DNA from: an uncultured Verrucomicrobiota bacterium
GTDB lineage: Bacteria > Verrucomicrobiota > Verrucomicrobiia > Limisphaerales > UBA1096
NCBI GenBank assembly: GCA_913045395.1
Contig: CAJWPV010000130.1
Coordinates: 1-5,315, forward strand
Direction: 5' to 3'
Length of the DNA stretch: 5,315 nt
Under the pieces are notes generated by a model that was given only the letters and a program-made list of their open reading frames with translations, was not told where the DNA came from and did not search any database. This document shows positions 1 through 5,315 of this stretch, in pieces. Position 1 is the stretch's first letter; each line of letters opens with the position of its first letter. A program made the translations under genes and the position numbers.

Positions 1-1198
<1,198 letters not shown>

Positions 1199-1206
<8 letters not shown>

Positions 1207-1227
1207 GAAACCGTTGATCGGTGTCAA
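1199..1227 (-). promoter_or_regulatory. Candidate sigma70-type promoter for purA
   Basis: Minus-strand TTGACA (1222-1227) matches the -35 consensus perfectly. A 17-base spacer separates it from TAGCGT (1199-1204), which matches only three of six -10 positions, though they include the key first T, second A and last T. Transcription would start near 1192, leaving a leader of about 60 bases before the purA ATG. The spacing is ideal and the location is right, but the poor -10 means this could be chance or could need an activator. Confidence 0.4.
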
Positions 1228-1241
1228 CGCTTGGCCAAGCG
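1212..1241. repeat. Two overlapping dyads over the candidate purA -35
   Basis: Two inverted repeats lie end to end. The first is CGTTGA, 6 bases, TCAACG (1212-1229), and it contains the candidate -35 hexamer. The second is a perfect 14-bp palindrome, CGCTTGGCCAAGCG (1228-1241), sharing two bases with the first and ending 7 bases from the peptidase stop codon. Both are read directly. They could be regulator-binding operators or weak RNA hairpins; I do not recognise the sequence as a known purine-repressor box. Confidence 0.45.
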
Positions 1242-1248
1242 CCCGGCC

Positions 1249-3201
1249 TTATTTCATGTGCTCCTCGAGGAAGGCATCGACCTCCCGGTAAAACTCAAAG
1301 ACGTTGTCCTCGTTGCGATAGCCGTGTCCCTCGTTGGCCTTGATGATAAGCTTGTTTGGGATGTTGTTTCGGTCCAGCGCACGCTTAAGGATGCGGCCAT
1401 GCTTGGGCGGCACCCGCCAGTCGTCCATCCCGTAGGCCATCAACACCGGGGCCTTCACATTGCCGATGTTGTTCTGGATGGAGCGGTCCTTGATCCAGCC
1501 CTTGTCCTTCTTCCGGTCGGCAATCATCACGGCATCGATGGCGTCATTGATCTTCTTTGGAAGCGGGTATTCCTTGAGAATCAAGTCGATGTCGGTGACG
1601 CCGACGTAGTTGATGCCGCACCGGTACAGTTCCGGCGTAAAGCACAGGCCTGCCATGGTCGCGTAGCCGCCGTAGCTTGCGCCGTAGATGCCAACGCGCC
1701 CGGCATCGACAATGCCCTCGGCAATGAGATGCTTTACGCCGTCAGTAATGTCGTTTTGCATCTTGCCGCCCCACTCGCGGAAGCCGGCTGTGTAAAGCCT
1801 TGTGCCGTAGCCGGTGGAGCCGCGGAAGTTCGGCTGAAAGACCGCGTAGCCGCGGTTGGCCAGGAACTGCACTTCCTTGTTCCAGCCCCAGTAATCGCGG
1901 GCGGACGGCCCACCGTGCGGGTGAACGATAAGTGGGAGATTCTTGCCATCGCTGCCATTGGGGATGGTCAGATAACCGTGGATGATCAGCCCGTCGCGGG
2001 CGGTGTACTGGATGGACTTCATCGGCGACATCTTGGCAGGGTCAATCCACTCCGCGAGGTCGAGCAACTTTTCCAACTTGGGTTTCTTCCTGTTGCTGAT
2101 ATCGAGCAGGTAGTAGGAGCCGATAGTTTTCTCGCTGTGCGAATGGAAAAGGATGCGATCCTCCTTCTTGGACCAGTTCTTGATGTCGTTGGCCATGCCG
2201 GGCAGCGCGTTGTCGATGATCGCCTGGTATTCCTGGTAATCCTTGTCAAACCAGTAGGTCTGAGGGCGGTCGGCCTCGTAGCGCACCCCAAGCACCTTGC
2301 CGGTCTTATCGGACACGATCGGCGGCCCGGCCGGCACGTCAAACTTCGGATGCGCGAAGATCATCCGGCCCAGTTTCCTCTCCTTGAGGTCGAACTGGAA
2401 CAGTGCCTTCTTGTCTCCATCGGGAGCGGCCACGTAGAGGATGTCGGGGTTCTTTCCAAAGCCCAGCGGGACGATGGCTGTGCGAAAGTCACCTGAATAA
2501 ACCTCCTCCCAATCCGACTCGGAATCCCGTCGATGAAGGACAGTCCGAGTGAGGCCGTGTTGGGCGACCCCGATGCGGACGACTTTATCACGGTCAGCTA
2601 CGAATTGAAGAATGTCACCCCGATTGAAGACAACCCGTTTTTCCTTTGCTGTGAGTGTATTGAGCCGGACGATATTCCCGTAGAAAGCACGATCCTCACG
2701 AAATCCCCCACCGCCTTTGCGCACCTCGACCAAAATATACTCGTCCTCGTCCGTTAACGGGTCGAACAAATCCATCACCTTGAAAACGCGACTGCCAAAT
2801 TCACGGGAGGTCTTGAAGGACGGATGGAGCACCTTGGACTTGGAGCCATCACGGTTGACGGCATAAAGACCGCCATTGGGAAAATTGTTGCGATCTTTCA
2901 TCTGGAAGATCATGCGTTCATTACTGATCCAGTTGAAACTGTACACCTCGTTTTCATCCTCCGCAGTGCAGCCGAAGAGCTTGCGGTCGGAAAGCCGAAT
3001 GGTGAGAAGGTTGTTTTTGCCCTCGCGCGGCGCGATCGCAGCCAGCCATTTGCCGTCCGGGGAAAGACGCATCCTATTAAACTCCGGATCCTTGAAAAAT
3101 GTCTCAATGGGCAATTTCTCAGCTTGGCCAAGCGGGGCAAGCCATGCCAGGGCAAGGCCAAGCGCGGCCGCTCGCATGATGGGGATGGTGATTGTTTTCA
3201 T
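1249..3201 (-). CDS. Secreted S9-family (prolyl oligopeptidase-like) serine peptidase
   Basis: This is a predicted exported serine peptidase of clan SC, family S9, acting on short peptides, most likely in the periplasm. The chosen start (ATG 3199-3201) gives 650 residues, typical for bacterial S9 enzymes. Residues 1-27 form a Sec signal peptide: Lys2 and Arg10, a hydrophobic core at about 11-24, and probable cleavage after GQA27. Residues ~28-380 resemble the S9 beta-propeller that filters substrate size (LSPDGKWLAAI near 46). The alpha/beta-hydrolase domain covers ~385-650: oxyanion region HGGP (429-432), NFRGSTGYG (458-466), nucleophile motif GASYGG with Ser509, GMDDWRVP with Asp594, and EGHGY with His626. 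The triad is complete. A longer in-frame start at 3300 is rejected because it lies inside the upstream gene's terminator and would bury the signal peptide. Only a weak ribosome site (GAGCGA) precedes the ATG. The exact specificity (dipeptidyl, acylaminoacyl or other) cannot be decided from sequence. Confidence 0.93.
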   Translation of the reverse strand: MKTITIPIMRAAALGLALAWLAPLGQAEKLPIETFFKDPEFNRMRLSPDGKWLAAIAPREGKNNLLTIRLSDRKLFGCTAEDENEVYSFNWISNERMIFQMKDRNNFPNGGLYAVNRDGSKSKVLHPSFKTSREFGSRVFKVMDLFDPLTDEDEYILVEVRKGGGGFREDRAFYGNIVRLNTLTAKEKRVVFNRGDILQFVADRDKVVRIGVAQHGLTRTVLHRRDSESDWEEVYSGDFRTAIVPLGFGKNPDILYVAAPDGDKKALFQFDLKERKLGRMIFAHPKFDVPAGPPIVSDKTGKVLGVRYEADRPQTYWFDKDYQEYQAIIDNALPGMANDIKNWSKKEDRILFHSHSEKTIGSYYLLDISNRKKPKLEKLLDLAEWIDPAKMSPMKSIQYTARDGLIIHGYLTIPNGSDGKNLPLIVHPHGGPSARDYWGWNKEVQFLANRGYAVFQPNFRGSTGYGTRLYTAGFREWGGKMQNDITDGVKHLIAEGIVDAGRVGIYGASYGGYATMAGLCFTPELYRCGINYVGVTDIDLILKEYPLPKKINDAIDAVMIADRKKDKGWIKDRSIQNNIGNVKAPVLMAYGMDDWRVPPKHGRILKRALDRNNIPNKLIIKANEGHGYRNEDNVFEFYREVDAFLEEHMK

Positions 3202-3281
3202 TTCGCTCAGGACGATCTGCCGAGGATCGTGATTCCCAACAGGGAGCAGACTGTAGCGTCCTGCTTTTTGGCAAGGCGAAC
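3202..3281 (-). promoter_or_regulatory. Leader of the S9 peptidase gene; no confident promoter
   Basis: About 80 bases separate the end of the terminator T-run from the peptidase ATG. The best -10 candidate is minus-strand TACAGT (3250-3255), four of six matches. TTGCCA lies upstream but only 13 bases away, too close for a standard sigma70 promoter, and no good -35 occurs at 17 bases. The gene may use a different promoter type or depend on readthrough from the receptor gene. Confidence 0.2.
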
Positions 3282-3339
3282 AAAAAAATCCCGTGGCCAA
3301 GTGACCACGGGATTTGATTGTAAATGGATTGTTCGCCTT
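3273..3339. repeat. Outer inverted repeat enclosing the terminator
   Basis: AAGGCGAACAA (3273-3283) is the exact reverse complement of TTGTTCGCCTT (3329-3339), giving an 11-bp perfect inverted repeat. It surrounds the 11-bp terminator stem at 3286-3315. The distal arm overlaps the receptor's TAA stop codon and the proximal arm includes part of the terminator T-run. Nested perfect pairing of this kind would make a long branched hairpin at the 3' end of the receptor mRNA, or a cruciform in DNA. Confidence 0.8.
3282..3315 (-). terminator. Strong Rho-independent terminator of the TonB receptor gene
   Basis: In the minus-strand transcript, an 11-bp perfect stem (AAATCCCGTGG with CCACGGGATTT; arms 3305-3315 and 3286-3296) closes an 8-base loop. 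The stem's final T residues run into a stretch of seven T (3282-3288). It begins 22 bases past the receptor stop codon, as expected for an intrinsic terminator. On the plus strand the stem is followed only by TTTGATTG, so it is mainly one-directional. Confidence 0.93.
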
Positions 3340-5315
3340 AGAAGCGGACAGTCGCTCGGGCGTACAGGACGGTGCCCCAAGGGCTGTGGCCTGCGGTGCC
3401 GTACGAGTACCCTTCCGGCTCGCCGTCTGACCAAGGCGGATCCTCGTCGGTGACGTTCAACGCCCCAACCGTGATCCGTGAGTTGTCGGTCAGGTCATAA
3501 GTAGCCTGCAAGTCAAGCGTGGTGTGCGAATCGACTTCCGGAACCACTCCGTATAACTGATCAAAACTATCGACGTGGTTGATCGTTGCTCCGGCGCTGT
3601 ACTTGTCATAGTTCCACCAGACGCTCAAATTGCCACGCAATTCCGGCACAGTATAACTGCCTACCAGCTCCTCGAAGCTATCGGTCGGACGTGCCTGATA
3701 TTCGTATGATTCCATATGAGCGGCACGAAGATCAACACCGAAGTAACCCACCGAAGTGTCGATCCCGTAGTCGATCGATATATCGAGCACTTCAACATTC
3801 ACGTTAGCTAGATTAAGATAAGCGTTGTTGATGTGCTTCAGGCTCCCAGGGATACCTCCGTTGGGAATATCGTCATCACCAAGCTCTGGATTCTCCTCGG
3901 TGCCAAACTGGCCGTCAGGCCCTGGGTTATCAGCTACCCTGTCAGCATCCGTCTGCTCGTTACGAATAATGTTGTTACCGAAGAGCTCCTCGTTGTTCAG
4001 CATATACTGTGCACCGAGGCTTGTGATCTGATTCTCCAACTCGACGTTGCTCCAGTTCAAGCTGATGGCGAGATCCATGTTCTCCGGCATGGGAATGTCG
4101 ATAACGGCACCAATGGAGTAGCTATCCGACTCTTCCGGTGTCAGATCCGGATTACCACCAGAGATGGTCTTGTACTGCATTCCCCCATCACCACGTGCTG
4201 GATCCAAAAGGAACGGGTGGGCGATAGTTTGGCCCATGTACAACTGTTGGAGACCCGGTGCCCGGAACGCGGTCTGGTAAGTGCCACGTAACAGCACACG
4301 CTCATGCGGCTGGTACTTCAAACCCACCTTCGGGTTGTCGGCCGAGCCGAAGTCGCTGTATTGCTCGACGCGCCAAGCGGCCTGCAATCCGAGGGAGTGA
4401 ATTCCAGAAACCCTGTTGTCCTCCCCGATGATCGGAATCATGAATTCAGCGTATCCGGCGTCACGAGAGCGGCTGCCCGCGTTGGAAGTGCCCCCAGAGG
4501 CAACGATCTTGTTCGACATGGAGAGACTGTCGCCAATGTCGCTGGTATCCTCCTTTGCGGTTTCAGCGCCAACGGCCAAAGCCACTGTGCCACCCGGCAG
4601 TTCAAAGATATCGCCGGCCGCCTTGACGTCAAACATCCGAAGCTCGGACTCAGCGCGGCGGAGGGTATTGACCCGGAGTCCGTCGAGGACAGCCGGGCTG
4701 TTGATCCCCAGTCCAGCGCCAAATATATTGTAGGCGGTGGCTGGATCACTCGAGGCCAACGCGTCCGAGAAGGCGTCCGATGAGACGAAGTTCTGGCCGA
4801 AGTCGACTGTCTCGACCTTGTTGTAGAGGAAGGCGGTCTCTGCCTGCCAACTGTCCCCGATGTCAAACTTGACACCCGGCAGAACGCGGAAAATGTCACT
4901 CTCAATATCGAAGAGACGCGGCCCAACCTCGATCAGGCGATGACGGAAGGTTGTGTCCTCACCAAACGGGTTAAACGCGTTGGAAGCCGGCAAAATGCCC
5001 CAGGTGTCGGTATTCAAATCGCCGAATGCCGGGGTCGGAGCCATCTCCTGGTGAACCTTTATATTCCGGTAGGTCGTATGCACGAACGCGGTGGCATAAT
5101 CGGTCACGTCGTAATTGATACGGCCCGATGCCCCGTATCGCTCGTATTCGGGCGTAAGGGTCATCCACGGGTTGTAGTCAAAACGGTTGACGCCCGGGGC
5201 ACCGATGATCTCCTCGGCGGTCGGTGTACCAGTGCTACCTGCGGGTACCTGGTAGAAGCCGGACTCAAACCCGTTCTCTGAGCCGGGCAGAATCTTGATC
5301 GAACCCGGGTTGCCG
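3338..5315 (-). CDS. TonB-dependent outer-membrane receptor, N-terminal part beyond window edge
   Basis: This is an outer-membrane beta-barrel transporter driven by TonB-ExbBD; the substrate is unknown. The frame stays open from the stop at 3338-3340 to the window edge, giving 658 visible residues. The ATG at 5164 is internal, because 50 in-frame codons precede it with family-like sequence (VNRFDYNPW just before it). The signal peptide, TonB box and plug domain, perhaps 250-300 residues, lie outside. Hallmarks of the large-loop receptor class, numbered from the edge, are TPEYERYG (54-61) followed by alternating barrel strands, TAFRAPGLQQLY (348-359), GNPDLTPEESDSYSIGA (387-403), the late-barrel segment ITVGALNVTDEDPPW (614-628), and the C-terminal strand LYARATVRF ending in the Phe recognised by the BAM complex. 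An acidic insert occupies about 452-482. A strong terminator follows. The neighbouring secreted peptidase hints at a peptide-derived ligand, but this is inference; carbohydrate or siderophore uptake is also possible. Confidence 0.95.
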   Translation of the reverse strand, partial: GNPGSIKILPGSENGFESGFYQVPAGSTGTPTAEEIIGAPGVNRFDYNPWMTLTPEYERYGASGRINYDVTDYATAFVHTTYRNIKVHQEMAPTPAFGDLNTDTWGILPASNAFNPFGEDTTFRHRLIEVGPRLFDIESDIFRVLPGVKFDIGDSWQAETAFLYNKVETVDFGQNFVSSDAFSDALASSDPATAYNIFGAGLGINSPAVLDGLRVNTLRRAESELRMFDVKAAGDIFELPGGTVALAVGAETAKEDTSDIGDSLSMSNKIVASGGTSNAGSRSRDAGYAEFMIPIIGEDNRVSGIHSLGLQAAWRVEQYSDFGSADNPKVGLKYQPHERVLLRGTYQTAFRAPGLQQLYMGQTIAHPFLLDPARGDGGMQYKTISGGNPDLTPEESDSYSIGAVIDIPMPENMDLAISLNWSNVELENQITSLGAQYMLNNEELFGNNIIRNEQTDADRVADNPGPDGQFGTEENPELGDDDIPNGGIPGSLKHINNAYLNLANVNVEVLDISIDYGIDTSVGYFGVDLRAAHMESYEYQARPTDSFEELVGSYTVPELRGNLSVWWNYDKYSAGATINHVDSFDQLYGVVPEVDSHTTLDLQATYDLTDNSRITVGALNVTDEDPPWSDGEPEGYSYGTAGHSPWGTVLYARATVRF
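3869..3961 (-). other. Acidic, calcium-site-like insert in a receptor extracellular loop
   Basis: This stretch encodes about 31 residues with eleven Asp/Glu and one Arg. It includes NPGPDGQFGTEE, which places N, G, D, G and E at EF-hand-like positions 1, 3, 5, 6 and 12, and it ends in GDDD. It sits between the IIRN and GSLKHINN segments, which in this receptor class flank a surface loop. Calcium or cation binding is an inference from the motif; a simply acidic ligand-contact loop is the alternative. Confidence 0.5.

Noticed and set aside
1229..1241. The 13-base sequence GCTTGGCCAAGCG, repeated at 3122-3134, with a related 10-mer at 3156-3165
   Set aside because: The distal copies sit in the Leu/Ala-rich signal-peptide codons of the peptidase, where GGC/GCC/CTT usage readily creates this sequence. 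Only two exact copies exist, so I treat it as coincidence rather than a repeat family.
1231..2496. A 421-codon open frame on the plus strand
   Set aside because: It lies wholly antisense to the peptidase, whose catalytic motifs are unmistakable. Its protein is low-complexity, rich in Val, Asp and Gly, with no recognisable motif. Long antisense frames are common opposite GC-rich genes.
3202..3300. N-terminal extension of the peptidase starting at 3300
   Set aside because: The extra 33 residues would start inside the receptor's terminator hairpin and place the clear signal peptide internally. The ATG at 3199-3201 gives a proper Sec signal at the N-terminus.
2824..3453. A 209-codon plus-strand open frame spanning the peptidase 5' end and the intergenic region
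   Set aside because: It reads through the terminator and into the receptor 3' end on the opposite strand, shows no protein family features, and its composition is that of an antisense shadow.
4304..4783. A 159-codon plus-strand open frame within the receptor
   Set aside because: It is antisense to well-conserved barrel sequence and has no family features.
5162..5164. ATG as the receptor gene start
   Set aside because: The frame continues upstream to the window edge without a stop and encodes sequence typical of the early barrel. The start would also leave no signal peptide or plug domain.

Overview
The window shows ordinary bacterial chromosome with three genes, all on the minus strand and transcribed from high to low coordinates. 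Both outer genes run off the window edges. In transcription order they are: a TonB-dependent outer-membrane receptor missing its N-terminal part (3338 to beyond 5315), a complete secreted S9-family (prolyl oligopeptidase-like) serine peptidase (1249-3201), and adenylosuccinate synthetase purA missing its C-terminal ~50 residues (1-1130). Coding density is high; the two gaps are 118 and 136 bases. There is no tRNA, rRNA, CRISPR array, transposase or other mobile-element signature. No gene-free stretch exceeds 300 bases.

The organism is a Gram-negative bacterium, because it encodes a TonB-dependent beta-barrel receptor ending in phenylalanine and a signal-peptide-bearing exported peptidase. Base composition looks moderately GC-rich (estimated by eye). 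A large-loop TonB receptor beside an S9 peptidase is common in marine and soil heterotrophs. The style of the receptor and of PurA makes me lean towards Verrucomicrobiota (Opitutae-like), with Gammaproteobacteria or sphingomonads as alternatives. That placement is an impression and was not computed.

Region by region: 1-1130 is purA, with intact IMP/GTP active-site motifs. 1131-1248 is a compact intergenic region with two adjacent dyads, a sigma70-like -35/-10 pair and a larger hairpin. 1249-3201 is the peptidase, with a signal peptide, an N-terminal propeller-like half and a complete Ser-Asp-His triad. 3202-3337 holds a strong intrinsic terminator for the receptor gene, nested inside a second inverted repeat, plus the peptidase leader. 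3338-5315 is the receptor beta-barrel.

The receptor and peptidase could plausibly cooperate: the barrel imports a peptide or peptide-containing ligand and the exported peptidase trims it in the periplasm. However, the terminator between them argues for separate transcription units, and the substrate cannot be read from sequence. purA is a housekeeping gene and probably only a neighbour. I found no convincing undescribed system. The points most worth a second look are the nested inverted repeats at 3273-3339, the acidic calcium-site-like insert in the receptor, and the purA leader architecture.
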